Shown here: one piece after another, positions 7,377-16,036 of the stretch
Layout: each line of letters opens with the position of its first letter
How positions within the stretch are numbered: the stretch's first letter is position 1
From: Devosia insulae DS-56
GTDB lineage: Bacteria; Pseudomonadota; Alphaproteobacteria; Rhizobiales; Devosiaceae
Direction of reading: 5' to 3'
Length of the DNA: 64,000 bases
Assembly: GCF_000970465.2 (NCBI RefSeq)
Contig: NZ_LAJE02000072.1
Span: forward strand, 1 to 64,000
Notes under the pieces: model-generated
What the model saw: the letters and a program-made list of their open reading frames with translations, nothing else
Told to the model about the DNA's origin: nothing
Databases searched by the model: none
Translations under genes and position numbers: made by a program

Positions 7377-7940
7377 ATGTCCAGACCCCGCAAGATTTCT
7401 GACGAGGATGTTGTTGAGGCAGTAGCCGCGCTGGTGTCTCGCGAAGGCCCGGCTGGCCTGACCTTCGCCTCGGCCTCAGTCGCCACTGGCTTGTCACCGG
7501 CGACCCTGGTGCAGCGTTATGGCAATCGCGAGGCGCTGCTGCGCGCGGCGCTGCTCTGGATGTGGGGCCAGCTCGATCTCAACGTCGCCGGCGCCGACGC
7601 GAGCCATCCGGTCGATCCGGAAGGGGCGATCGCGTTGCTGGTTCGTCTGTCGGCGGGCTATGGCGAGGGTGACGAGGCGGCGCAGGGCCTGCTGCTGTTG
7701 CGCGAGGATTTTCGCGATTCCGTGCTGCGGGCGCGTGGCGTGGCGTGGAACCAGGCGATGACACAGGCGCTGGGTCGGCGGCTCAGCCAGGATCCGGCGC
7801 GGCAGGAGCTGCTCGGCCGGCTGATGGCCAGCCAGTGGCAGGGCGCCGTGCTGTGGTGGGGGTTTTCGCGCGAGGGGACGCTGCGCGGCTTTCTGAGGCG
7901 CGAACTGCGCGAGTGGCTGACGGCGATGGGTATTTCGTAG
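7377..7940 (+). CDS. TetR family transcriptional regulator
   Basis: 187 residues from ATG at 7377 (a TTG three codons upstream is less likely because it would follow the operator directly). Residues 8-55 form the TetR helix-turn-helix (DEDVVEAVAALVSREGPAGLTFASASVATGLSP, split here by the turn at EGPAG). The rest is the helical ligand/dimer domain with many Trp and Leu. It sits divergent to the RibD-like reductase and 44 bp before the alkyltransferase gene, which may be co-transcribed. Ligand unknown. Confidence 0.85.
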   Translation: MSRPRKISDEDVVEAVAALVSREGPAGLTFASASVATGLSPATLVQRYGNREALLRAALLWMWGQLDLNVAGADASHPVDPEGAIALLVRLSAGYGEGDEAAQGLLLLREDFRDSVLRARGVAWNQAMTQALGRRLSQDPARQELLGRLMASQWQGAVLWWGFSREGTLRGFLRRELREWLTAMGIS

Positions 7941-7983
7941 TTTCCGGGTTCATTCCGCCATCGACCATCACTACATTCAAGCC

Positions 7984-8508
7984 ATGCATTACCGCATGCT
8001 CGACACGGCTCTGGGACCAATGGCGATCGGCTGGACCGATGCCGGGATCTCGCGCGTGCTGCTGCCAGGCGACACGGCGGACGAAATGCGGGCGCGGCTC
8101 GAAAAGTCCGGTGGCGTCGAGGATGTCGATGGCCAACCTGAGATCGCCGCGCGCATCCTCGCTTATGCCGAGGGAACCAACGACAACTTCGCCGATGTGG
8201 CGCTCGACCTGTCGCGGGTGCCTGAGGTCAACCGCCGCATCTACGAACACATCCGCGAACTTGCCTGGGGCGAGACCACCACCTATGGCGCCATCGCCCG
8301 TTGGCTCGGCGATGTGGTGCTGTCGCGGGCCGTGGGCGCCGCGATGGGCGCCAACCCCATCCCGCTGATCGTCCCGTGCCATCGGGTGCTTGCCGCCGAT
8401 GGGCGCACCGGCGGCTTCTCGTCTCCCGGCGGCGTCCGGGCCAAGATGGAAATGCTGGCGCTGGAAAAGGCCGCTTCGCCGACCGGGCAGTTCTCGTTCG
8501 GCTTCTAG
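7984..8508 (+). CDS. ogt: Methylated-DNA--protein-cysteine methyltransferase
   Basis: 174 residues. Removes alkyl groups from O6 of guanine by transfer to its own cysteine. The active-site motif VPCHRV is present in the C-terminal half, preceded by the DNA-binding helix-turn-helix (TTYGAIARWLG, then AVGAAMGANP) and followed by GGFSSPGG. The N-terminal domain is short, as in Ogt-type enzymes, and no Ada methylphosphotriester domain is fused. ATG start; it follows the TetR gene on the same strand. Confidence 0.9.
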   Translation: MHYRMLDTALGPMAIGWTDAGISRVLLPGDTADEMRARLEKSGGVEDVDGQPEIAARILAYAEGTNDNFADVALDLSRVPEVNRRIYEHIRELAWGETTTYGAIARWLGDVVLSRAVGAAMGANPIPLIVPCHRVLAADGRTGGFSSPGGVRAKMEMLALEKAASPTGQFSFGF

Positions 8509-8527
8509 GCGAGGGCATGCTGCAGGC

Positions 8528-9088
8528 CTACTGCCCCCGCTTGAACACCTTCAGGTGACCGAGCTGCTTCACTACCTTACTGGCGACGGTTTCGATCGGC
8601 TCTTCGATCGAGACGGCCAGCACGTTCTCATCCGGGCTCGGTCGCTCGAGCGTGGCGAACTGACTGTCGAGCAGTTTTGGGCTCATGAACTCGTGGTTGC
8701 GGGCCTCGATGCGCTTGCGGATCATCTCGATATCGCCGTCGAGGAAGACAAAGAGGATGGGCTCGCCCGCCTTCTCGGTCAGGTAATCGCGATAGGCGCG
8801 CTTCAGCGCCGAGCAGGCGCCGACAGCGACGCCTTTCTGCGCTGCCGCTTCGTGCAGCGCGCCGGCCAGCGTCTCCAGCCATGGCCAGCGGTCTTCGTCG
8901 GTGAGCGGGATGCCGTTGCGCATCTTCTCTTTGTTGGCGGGCGGGTGATAGCCGTCGCCATCGAGGAAGGGGGCGTGCAGCCGCCGCGCTATCGCCGCGC
9001 CGGTCGCCGACTTGCCCGACGACGACACCCCCATGGCGATGATGATGCGGGCATTCTCAAACGGTGGCAGTGAAGGCGCCGTCGACAT
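8528..9088 (-). CDS. gntK: Gluconokinase
   Basis: 186 residues from ATG at 9088. Phosphorylates gluconate to 6-phosphogluconate. The P-loop GVSSSGKS lies near residue 20, followed by FLDGDGYHPPANKEKM, the DEDRWPWL stretch and FVFLDGD, all typical of the thermoresistant gluconokinase family. Length matches the family. The start lies inside the 3' end of the gluconate dehydrogenase gene (32-bp overlap), so the two are one operon. The product feeds directly into Gnd, encoded just upstream on the opposite strand. Confidence 0.9.
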   Translation of the reverse strand: MSTAPSLPPFENARIIIAMGVSSSGKSATGAAIARRLHAPFLDGDGYHPPANKEKMRNGIPLTDEDRWPWLETLAGALHEAAAQKGVAVGACSALKRAYRDYLTEKAGEPILFVFLDGDIEMIRKRIEARNHEFMSPKLLDSQFATLERPSPDENVLAVSIEEPIETVASKVVKQLGHLKVFKRGQ

Positions 9089-9830
9089 AGAGGATGTGTC
9101 CGTTGACGAAGGTGGAAGCCTCGGAGGCCAGGAAGATGGCGGCGCCGCCCAGTTCGGCCGGGTCACCCCAGCGGCCCATCGGCGTGCGCTTTTCGACCCA
9201 GGAGTTGAACTCCTGGTTCTTCAGCAGCGCCTCGTTGAGTTCGGTGCGGATGTAGCCCGGCGCGATGCCGTTGACGTTGAGGCCGTGCTTCGACCAATCG
9301 ACCGCCATGCCGCGGGTCAGGTTGGCGATCGCCGCTTTGCTCGCCGCATAAGGGGCGATCGAGGGGCGGGCGAGGTTGCTCATCACCGAGCAGATATTGA
9401 TGATCTTGCCATGCCTGCGGGCGATCATGCCGCGCGCCACGGCACGGCCGACGATGAAGGCAGAGGTCAGGTTGGTATCGATGACCTGCCTGAACTTTTC
9501 GAGCGGCCATTCCTCGAGCGGCGCGCGGTGCTGCATGCCGGCATTGTTGACGAGAATGTCGATCGGGCCGATTTCGGTCTCGGCGTGAGCGATGGCGTCC
9601 TCGACGCTGTCCTCGCTGGTGACGTCGAAGGCCAGCGCCTTGACGTTCAGCGCACCGTCGTCAGCGAGACGCGACGCCGCATCGCCGAGCGCTGCCGGGT
9701 CGCGGCCGTTGAGGATCACCTCGGCGCCGGCGCCGGCGAGCGCCGCGGCGATGCCGAAGCCGATGCCGCGGCTCGAACCGGTGACCAGAGCGCGCTTGCC
9801 GCCCAGATTGAATAGAGAAATCGAGTCCAA
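9057..9830 (-). CDS. idnO: Gluconate 5-dehydrogenase-like SDR oxidoreductase
   Basis: 257 residues from TTG at 9830, chosen because GGAGGGG lies nine to ten bases upstream and it gives the family's usual length; the frame is open far upstream without coding character. SDR signatures: GSSRGIG cofactor loop, NNAG, and the YAASKAA catalytic Tyr/Lys. The protein interconverts 5-ketogluconate and gluconate. It is followed by gntK in overlapping frames and is divergent from gnd, forming a gluconate utilisation locus. Substrate is inferred from family and neighbours. Confidence 0.85.
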   Translation of the reverse strand: MDSISLFNLGGKRALVTGSSRGIGFGIAAALAGAGAEVILNGRDPAALGDAASRLADDGALNVKALAFDVTSEDSVEDAIAHAETEIGPIDILVNNAGMQHRAPLEEWPLEKFRQVIDTNLTSAFIVGRAVARGMIARRHGKIINICSVMSNLARPSIAPYAASKAAIANLTRGMAVDWSKHGLNVNGIAPGYIRTELNEALLKNQEFNSWVEKRTPMGRWGDPAELGGAAIFLASEASTFVNGHILYVDGAFTATV

Positions 9831-10023
9831 AGTCAGTGCCCCTCCCAGGCTCAGGCGGCGCGAGACTAGTAGATGACGCGCGGCTTGGTAAGACCAAGAG
9901 ACCGAAGCGGCTAGGAACGTGCACAGGGCAGGTGCGTCGGGGCTCCGATGGGGTGGCGTTCGGGCGTCGCCCGTGCCAAAAAGCCGCGCAAAGAAATCCT
10001 GATGACTCCCAATGGAGATAATG

Positions 10024-11442
10024 ATGGCGTCTGCCGATATCGGCCTGATCGGGCTCGCAGTAATGGGCTCGAATCTGGCGCTCAACATCGCCGAGAACGG
10101 CTACACCATCGCGGTGCACAACCGCACTGCCTCGAAGATCGACGATTTCGTCGCGATGGCGAAACAGCAGGGGCTCGACCAGAAGGTCGTGCCGGAAGCC
10201 GACCTGGTGCAGTTCATCCAGGCGGTGAAGCGGCCGCGCTCCATCATCATCATGGTCAAGGCCGGCAAGCCGGTCGACGAGATGATCGAACAGCTGCTGC
10301 CGCACCTCGAAGCGGGCGACGCCATCCTCGAATGCGGCAACTCGCTCTATACCGATAGCCAGCGGCGCTACGAATATCTCAAATCCAAGAATATCGGCTT
10401 TCTCGGCATCGGCGTCTCCGGTGGTGAAGAAGGCGCGCGCCATGGCCCGTCGATCATGGTCGGCGGCCCCGAGCAGCAGTGGAAGAACGCCCAGCCGATT
10501 CTCGAGGCGATCTCGGCCAAGTTCAATGGCGAGCCGTGCTGCGCCTATCTCGGCGAGGGCGGCGCTGGTCATTTCGTCAAGATGATCCATAACGGCATCG
10601 AGTATGGCGACATGCAGATGATTGCCGAGACCTATGGCGTGATGCGTGACGGGCTGGGGATGAACCCGGCGGCGGCCGCAAAAGTGTTCAAGGACTGGAA
10701 CCAGGGTCCGCTGAACTCCTACCTGATCGAGATCACCGGCTATGTGCTCGAGGCGATCGAGCCCAGGACCGGCAAGCCCCTGGTCGAGCTGATCCTCGAC
10801 AAGGCTGGCCAGAAGGGCACCGGCACCTGGACCGCCATCGCGGCGCAGCAGCTCGCGGTGCCGGCCACCGCCATCGAAGGCGCCGTCGCGGCCCGCTCGA
10901 TCTCGTCGCGGAAGGAAGAGCGCGTGGCGGCCGAGGCGGCCTATGGCAAGCCCTCGGCCGGCAAGGCCGACGTATCGCTCGATGACCTCGAGCAGGCGCT
11001 GCTGGCGGGCAAGATCGTCTCCTACGCACAGGGCTTTGCGGTGCTGTCGAAGGCCTCGGAAGAGTTCGGCTGGAACCTGCCGCTTGCTACGATCGCCAAG
11101 ATCTGGCGCGCCGGCTGCATCATCCGCTCGCGCTTCCTCGACCAGATGTCGGCGGCTTACGCCAAGGGTGGCGCCACCAACCTGCTGATGGTGCCGGACT
11201 TCGTCACCATCATGCAGGACGCGCACAAATCCCTGCGGAAGATCGTCGCGGCCGGGGCCATCGGCGAGTTCCCGCTGATCTGTCTTTCGGCCTCGCTGGC
11301 CTATTTCGACAGCTACCGCCAGGCGCAGGGCACGGCGAACCTGACCCAGGGCCAGCGCGACTTCTTCGGCGCCCACGGCTTCATCCTCACCGATCGCGAA
11401 GGCGAGCAGCACGGCAAGTGGCCGTCGACGCTGGGGAAGTAA
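10024..11442 (+). CDS. gnd: 6-phosphogluconate dehydrogenase, decarboxylating
   Basis: 472 residues. Oxidises and decarboxylates 6-phosphogluconate to ribulose 5-phosphate with NADP. The N-terminal Rossmann motif is GLIGLAVMGSNLALN, followed by the family signatures GIGVSGGEEGARHGPS and HFVKMIHNGIEYGDMQ; length is typical of the long enzyme. Of three in-frame ATGs the one at 10024 has the best spacing (six bases) to GGAG. Divergent from idnO/gntK, with which it completes conversion of gluconate to pentose phosphate. Confidence 0.95.
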   Translation: MASADIGLIGLAVMGSNLALNIAENGYTIAVHNRTASKIDDFVAMAKQQGLDQKVVPEADLVQFIQAVKRPRSIIIMVKAGKPVDEMIEQLLPHLEAGDAILECGNSLYTDSQRRYEYLKSKNIGFLGIGVSGGEEGARHGPSIMVGGPEQQWKNAQPILEAISAKFNGEPCCAYLGEGGAGHFVKMIHNGIEYGDMQMIAETYGVMRDGLGMNPAAAAKVFKDWNQGPLNSYLIEITGYVLEAIEPRTGKPLVELILDKAGQKGTGTWTAIAAQQLAVPATAIEGAVAARSISSRKEERVAAEAAYGKPSAGKADVSLDDLEQALLAGKIVSYAQGFAVLSKASEEFGWNLPLATIAKIWRAGCIIRSRFLDQMSAAYAKGGATNLLMVPDFVTIMQDAHKSLRKIVAAGAIGEFPLICLSASLAYFDSYRQAQGTANLTQGQRDFFGAHGFILTDREGEQHGKWPSTLGK

Positions 11443-11488
11443 GGCACAGCTCAGTGCATGGGGAGGGTGGCAGGCCCGGTGGCTCCGC

Positions 11489-11684
11489 ACCCCCTCTCTG
11501 GCGATTTCTGGGACTTAGCAAACGCTAAGCCCAAGAAATCGCTTTCTCCCCCGCAAGGGGGGAGATGATCGGTGGCCGCCATCCGCATGGGAGCATCAGT
11601 CGGGACTCTCCCCCATGGCGGGGGAGAAAGCGAAAACTTGGGCTTAGCGCAGCTAAGTCCTTAGTTTTCGCCAGAGAGGGGGGC
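11489..11684. repeat. Long imperfect inverted repeat (about 75-bp arms)
   Basis: The left arm, beginning CCCCCTCTCTGGCGAT and ending CAAGGGGGGAGA (about 11489-11566), is matched by the reverse complement of the right arm (about 11606-11684). Each arm holds its own small hairpin (GACTTAGC / GCTAAGCCC). The element fills the gap between gnd and the convergent MFS gene. It carries no coding capacity and resembles a dispersed palindromic or MITE-like element, and may also act as a bidirectional terminator. Confidence 0.75.
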
Positions 11685-11709
11685 GTGGTAAGCCAGCGTG
11701 CCTCGCCAG

Positions 11710-13062
11710 CTACCGGCCAGCCGTTCCTTCACCCACGCCGTTGCCATTCCCGTTCTCGTCATGCGGCGGGGTCTGCTGCTGGCCGGGCTGGGCCATTTCG
11801 TGGATGTGGTCTTTCTTGGCCACGCGTGGGCGATGCATCAGGTCGAAGCGGCGCACCGTGTAGATGAACAGCGCGGCCGCGACGAGCACCAGGATGCCGG
11901 CGCCGAGGAATGGCGCGCCGGGGAAATAGCCCGGTGTTCCGGGCGCGGCCTGGGTGTAGTAACTGAACAGCTGCGTGGCCAGCAGGGGCCCAAGAATCGA
12001 GGCCAGCGAATTGGTGGCGTTGATGGCCCCCTGCAACTCGCCCTGCGCATCGTCGGGCACCTGGCGCGACATCAGCGAGTTGATGGCCGGGCCGGCGACA
12101 CCAGCGAGCGAGCCGAAGATCAGGAAGAAGTAGAGCGGGATCTCGGAGTGGATCGAGGCCGTGCCGATGAAGGCGATCGCGGCGGCCAGCATGCCGAGCA
12201 ACACCGTGGACCACTCGCCGATCCGCTTGGTCAAGAGGCCGACCAGCAGCGCCTGGCTGGCGGCAAACCCCAGGCCGAAACACCCGAGTGCGACGCCAAT
12301 CTGGGCGGAAGAAAAGCTCAGCACTTCGATGGTGAAGAAGTTCCACACCGAAGGGAAGGACTGGCTGGCGAGGACGAACATGCCCAGCGAACCCATGAGC
12401 CAGAGGACGACCGGGTTCTTACTCAAGCTCCACAGCACGCCGAACGGGTTGGCGCGGCGGATATCGAACTTGCGGCGTTTGTCCCTGGCAAGGCTCTCGG
12501 GGAGCACGAAGAAGCCGAACAGCAGGTTGGCGCCAGCGAGAATAGCCGCGGCGTAGAACGGCCAGCGCGGCCCGAGTTCGCCGAGCAGGCCGCCGATGAC
12601 CGGGCCGAAAATAAAGCCGAGCCCGAAGGCGGCGCCGATCAGCCCGAAGCGGTGGGCGCGTTTTTCACGCGGGGTGATATCGGCGATGTAGGCGGTTGCC
12701 GTCGCCACCGAGGCGCCGGAGATGCCGGCGATGGTGTGGCCGATGAAGATCAGCACCATCGAATTGGCAAAGCCCATGATGGTGTAGTCGATGGTCAGCC
12801 CGGCCAGCGCGATCAGGATGATCGGGCGGCGACCGAAGCGGTCGGAGAGGTTGCCGAGCGCCGGGCCGAACAGGAACTGCATCAGCGAATAGGCGAAGAC
12901 CAGGTAACCGCCGATCACCGCGGCCTGTGCGACGCTGCCACCGGAGAGCTGGCCGATCAGCTGCGGCAGCACCGGCAGGATGATGCCGTAGCCCAGCATA
13001 TCCAGGAAGATGGTGATGAGCACGCAGGCGAGCGTGAGATTGGATTGCGGAGAAACAGGCAT
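11710..13062 (-). CDS. MFS transporter, TetA-like drug exporter
   Basis: 450 residues with twelve predicted membrane helices. The loop motif GNLSDRFGRRPI after helix 2 and GISGASVATATAYIADITP in helices 4-5 are typical of the TetA/DHA1 drug:H+ antiporters, including the leading ILPVLPQLI segment of helix 1. The C-terminal 35 residues form a hydrophilic His/Gln/Asn-rich tail. No TetR gene is adjacent. It may export a drug or metabolite; tetracycline itself should not be assumed. Confidence 0.85.
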   Translation of the reverse strand: MPVSPQSNLTLACVLITIFLDMLGYGIILPVLPQLIGQLSGGSVAQAAVIGGYLVFAYSLMQFLFGPALGNLSDRFGRRPIILIALAGLTIDYTIMGFANSMVLIFIGHTIAGISGASVATATAYIADITPREKRAHRFGLIGAAFGLGFIFGPVIGGLLGELGPRWPFYAAAILAGANLLFGFFVLPESLARDKRRKFDIRRANPFGVLWSLSKNPVVLWLMGSLGMFVLASQSFPSVWNFFTIEVLSFSSAQIGVALGCFGLGFAASQALLVGLLTKRIGEWSTVLLGMLAAAIAFIGTASIHSEIPLYFFLIFGSLAGVAGPAINSLMSRQVPDDAQGELQGAINATNSLASILGPLLATQLFSYYTQAAPGTPGYFPGAPFLGAGILVLVAAALFIYTVRRFDLMHRPRVAKKDHIHEMAQPGQQQTPPHDENGNGNGVGEGTAGR

Positions 13063-13132
13063 GCGGGGCGATTATTCCCAGTTTGGAGCGGCAGTTGACA
13101 CATCGCCTTCAACGAAGGCAAGCGGCAACGGT

Positions 13133-14374
13133 TTAGTGAACATCCTGGCGCGGCGAGCGCGGTGCAGGGGGCAAGCCCTCGGGGTCGGGTGCTGCGTCGT
13201 AGCCGTAGAGCCAGCCGAGGCGCTGCAAATGCCCACGCGGCCCCTGCAGTTTCACCACGGCGTTGCGGGCGAGGGTGAACGGCCACTCCAGGTGGAAGGC
13301 AAAGCCGTTGGAGCTGGAGAGTTTTCGCACCCGCTCGACGCGCGGTTGGCGGAGCGCGGCATAGCGGCGAAGCGCCGAGTCGGCGTCGGCTTCGGTCATC
13401 AGCAGCGGCGCGAGGATGGCGGCATCTTCGATGGCCATCGCGGCGCCCTGCGCCTGGAACGGCAGCATGGCGTGGGCGGCATCGCCGATAACGCCGACTC
13501 CGCCTTCGGACCAGGTCGGCGTGGTGACGGTGGAGACCGGCCAATAGCCCCACTGGTCGTCGGCGGCCTCGCGGATGGCGGCGAACTGTCGGCTCTTCAG
13601 GGCCGCCCAGGGCAGGTCAGGGGCGCGTGGCGGCTCGGCGCCAAAGGTACGGGCGGCTTTCGACTTGGCGAACAGCGCGACGTTGACCTGGTGACGGTGC
13701 GGTAACGGGTAGGTTACGGCATGATAACCCGGGCCCCAGAGTAGGCTGGTGCGATCGGGCGCCAGCACGCCGTCGAGCGCCGACTGGCCGAGGGTGATGC
13801 GCCAGGCGACCATGCCGGAATAGGTCGCCTCAGGGCCCATCAGCACGCCGGTGCGGGTGCGCGAGTTGACCCCGTCGGCGCCGATGAAGGCGAAGGCCCG
13901 GGCCGAGCGCGATTTGCCATCGGCCTCGTCGACGGTGACCGAAACGCCGCGCGAGTGGCTCACCACGTCGTAGGCCCGGACGCCGAACAGCAGGTCGATA
14001 TTGGCGAAGCGCTTGCAGGCCCGGTACAGCACCTCGGCGAGATCGGCGCGGTGCATCACGGTATAGGGCACGCCGAAGCGCTGCTCCATCACCCGGCCAA
14101 GTTCCAGCGTCAGCAGCGGCTGGTTGGCGCCGTAGGGATAGACGTCGATGCCCTCGGGCTCGAACGCCTTGGCCGCCAGCGCCTTGTCGAGGCCGAGCCG
14201 GTTGAGGATCTTTCGCGCGTTGGGGCTGACCTGCAGGCCGGCGCCGACTTCCTGCACCTGGGTGTGGCGCTCGAGCACCACGACGGTGGCGCCGAACTTG
14301 GCCAGCGCCAGCGCCAGCGTCATGCCGGCAATGCCCGCTCCCGCGATGTAGACGGTGCGTCCGTTGCCGGACAT
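13133..14374 (-). CDS. FAD-dependent aromatic-ring monooxygenase
   Basis: 413 residues from ATG at 14374 (the frame is open upstream through another gene). Class A flavoprotein: GAGIAGMTLALALAKFG dinucleotide motif near residue 10, the GADGVNSRTR-type DG motif near 165, and GDAAHAMLPFQAQGAAMAIEDA near 290-310. These match salicylate hydroxylase/UbiH-like enzymes that hydroxylate aromatic rings with NAD(P)H and O2. It lies eight bases after the zinc-finger gene, as an operon. The substrate cannot be told from sequence. Confidence 0.85.
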   Translation of the reverse strand: MSGNGRTVYIAGAGIAGMTLALALAKFGATVVVLERHTQVQEVGAGLQVSPNARKILNRLGLDKALAAKAFEPEGIDVYPYGANQPLLTLELGRVMEQRFGVPYTVMHRADLAEVLYRACKRFANIDLLFGVRAYDVVSHSRGVSVTVDEADGKSRSARAFAFIGADGVNSRTRTGVLMGPEATYSGMVAWRITLGQSALDGVLAPDRTSLLWGPGYHAVTYPLPHRHQVNVALFAKSKAARTFGAEPPRAPDLPWAALKSRQFAAIREAADDQWGYWPVSTVTTPTWSEGGVGVIGDAAHAMLPFQAQGAAMAIEDAAILAPLLMTEADADSALRRYAALRQPRVERVRKLSSSNGFAFHLEWPFTLARNAVVKLQGPRGHLQRLGWLYGYDAAPDPEGLPPAPRSPRQDVH

Positions 14375-14382
14375 CGGGGGAA

Positions 14383-14628
14383 TCAGGCGGCTTCGGAGTG
14401 ATAGACGGCCGAGAGCGGCTCGGAAGTGCCGGGCGCCAGCTGCGGGTTGAACACGTAGAGCGTCGAGCAGTACGAGCAGACCGTCTCGTTGTCCTTGCCC
14501 ATGTCGATATAGATGTGCGGGTGATCGAACGGGGGCAGGGCGCCGACGCACATAAATTCCTTGGAGCCGACCTCGATGCGCGGCAGACCCTGGGTATTGT
14601 GGAAATGCGGGGTGCTCTCGTGCGCCAT
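14383..14628 (-). CDS. Zinc-finger domain protein (zf-CHCC type)
   Basis: 81 residues with the CHCC zinc-finger pattern: C27 in EFMCVGALPPFDHPH, the DHPHIYIDMG core, and CSYCSTLYVF. This is the domain found in the mitochondrial complex I accessory subunit NDUFS6 and in small alphaproteobacterial proteins. It is first in a two-gene unit with the FAD monooxygenase. Role inferred only from the domain: zinc binding, perhaps complex I assembly. Confidence 0.85.
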   Translation of the reverse strand: MAHESTPHFHNTQGLPRIEVGSKEFMCVGALPPFDHPHIYIDMGKDNETVCSYCSTLYVFNPQLAPGTSEPLSAVYHSEAA

Positions 14629-14802
14629 CGGGTGGTCCTCGGGTTCGAATTCGGCCGGAACATAGCCAAGGCGCGGCTGATTTGGAAGCGCGGGCGCAGA
14701 ACGATGAACCCCGGCTGAGCAGGTTGGTGGCCGGCGGTTCAGTCCGGGTTGCTACCCATTGCTGGTCGATGCCTGCAACGCATTGAACGCAATGAGGGAA
14801 AA

Positions 14803-15093
14803 ATGAAATCACTGGTTCTTGCGGCGGTGCTTGCCGTCATGTCGTCTGCCGCCGGCCTCTCTCCGGTGGTGGCCGGGAGCAACTTCGTTGAACGCAACTA
14901 TCTGGGCTGCGCCACCAAATCGGAGATGTTCAGCGTGCTCCGCTCGGCCGGCCTGAAGCCGAAAAAGATCGTCAAGGTGGGCGAGTATTTCGTGCTGATC
15001 CGCACGATCGAGCCGAAGACCGGCGATCTCTACGACTATGTGGTGCTGCCTTGCCAGTTGATGGTCGACGGACGGTTTCCGGTTAAACGATGA
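14803..15093 (+). CDS. Small secreted protein
   Basis: 96 residues from ATG at 14803, which follows GAGGGAA. Residues 1-24 form a signal peptide (MKSLVLAAVLAVMSSAAG, cleavage near VVAGS). The mature part has two cysteines (GCATKS and LPCQL) and a beta-rich pattern (KIVKVGEYFVLIRTIEP). No family recognised. Divergent from the zinc-finger gene. Confidence 0.6.
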   Translation: MKSLVLAAVLAVMSSAAGLSPVVAGSNFVERNYLGCATKSEMFSVLRSAGLKPKKIVKVGEYFVLIRTIEPKTGDLYDYVVLPCQLMVDGRFPVKR

Positions 15094-15176
15094 GCGCGGC
15101 ACCGCGAGCGGTGAGGTGGTTGCCGCCTGCACCCTCGCGGGGCTAGACACGTCCTCCAAACGCTCGAGGCCGATCA

Positions 15177-15935
15177 GTGCTCCAGTTCAGCTCCGCCGGA
15201 ATCTCCATCGCCTACGAAGTCCACGGCGAGGGAAAGCCCATCCTCCTGATTCACGGCTTCGGTTCGTCCGGCAAGGTCAACTGGATCGACACCGGCTGGG
15301 TGGAGACGCTGGTCGGGGCCGGCTACCAGCCGATCACCTTCGACAATCGCGGCCATGGCGGCTCGCGCAAACTCTACGACGCGCAGCTCTATTTCGCCCA
15401 CGAGATGGCTCGGGATGCCAAGCGCCTCCTGGACCACCTCGGCATCGTCAGGTCGCCGATCATGGGCTACTCGATGGGCGCGCGGATCGCCGCCTACCTG
15501 ATGCTGCAGGATCCGGATGCGGTGAGCTGCGCGGTGTGGGGCGGCATGGGACTCAACCTGATCTCGGGCCTCGAGGACAGCGAAGAGATCATCTCGGCGC
15601 TCACCGCCGAGTCGCTCGACCAGGTGACCGGGCGCACCGGCCGGCAGTTCCGTATCTTTGCCGATCACAACAAGGCGGACCGCGCGGCGCTCGCCGCCTG
15701 CATGGTCAACTCGCGCGAGCCGATGCGCGAGGCCGATGTCCGGCGCATCGCCCAGCCGGTGCTGGTGGCGGTTGGCAGTGACGACGACATGGCGGGCTCG
15801 GCGGCGGGGCTCGCGGCACTGTTGCCTCAGGGCGAGGCTTTCACCATCGAGCGGCGCGATCACATGCGCGCGACCGGCGACAAGCAGTTCAAGGCGGCGG
15901 CACTGGAATTCCTCGCTCGGCACGCCCAAGAGTAA
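15177..15935 (+). CDS. Alpha/beta hydrolase
   Basis: 252 residues from GTG. Typical fold: LLIHGFGSSGKVNW oxyanion region, FDNRGHGGS, nucleophile elbow GYSMGA with Ser near 97, a late acid in VGSDDDMAG and the catalytic His in ERRDHMRATGD. No signal peptide, so it is cytosolic. The substrate is unknown. It stands between a secreted protein and cysE on the same strand. Confidence 0.85.
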   Translation: MLQFSSAGISIAYEVHGEGKPILLIHGFGSSGKVNWIDTGWVETLVGAGYQPITFDNRGHGGSRKLYDAQLYFAHEMARDAKRLLDHLGIVRSPIMGYSMGARIAAYLMLQDPDAVSCAVWGGMGLNLISGLEDSEEIISALTAESLDQVTGRTGRQFRIFADHNKADRAALAACMVNSREPMREADVRRIAQPVLVAVGSDDDMAGSAAGLAALLPQGEAFTIERRDHMRATGDKQFKAAALEFLARHAQE

Positions 15936-16036
15936 CCATTCAAGGCGAGTTCAGCTGAGGCGAACCAATCTGTGCGCTAAGGGTTGGTATCGGAGCACGT
16001 TTTGTCTTATATCGGCATCCGCCGATGGAGAGCCTT

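Noticed and set aside
9661-11490. A 609-codon minus-strand frame across gnd
   Set aside because: gnd on the plus strand has all family signatures; the antisense product has none and no ribosome binding site.
11698-13098. A 466-codon plus-strand frame across the MFS gene
   Set aside because: Highly charged shadow of a twelve-helix transporter; the minus-strand gene is clear.
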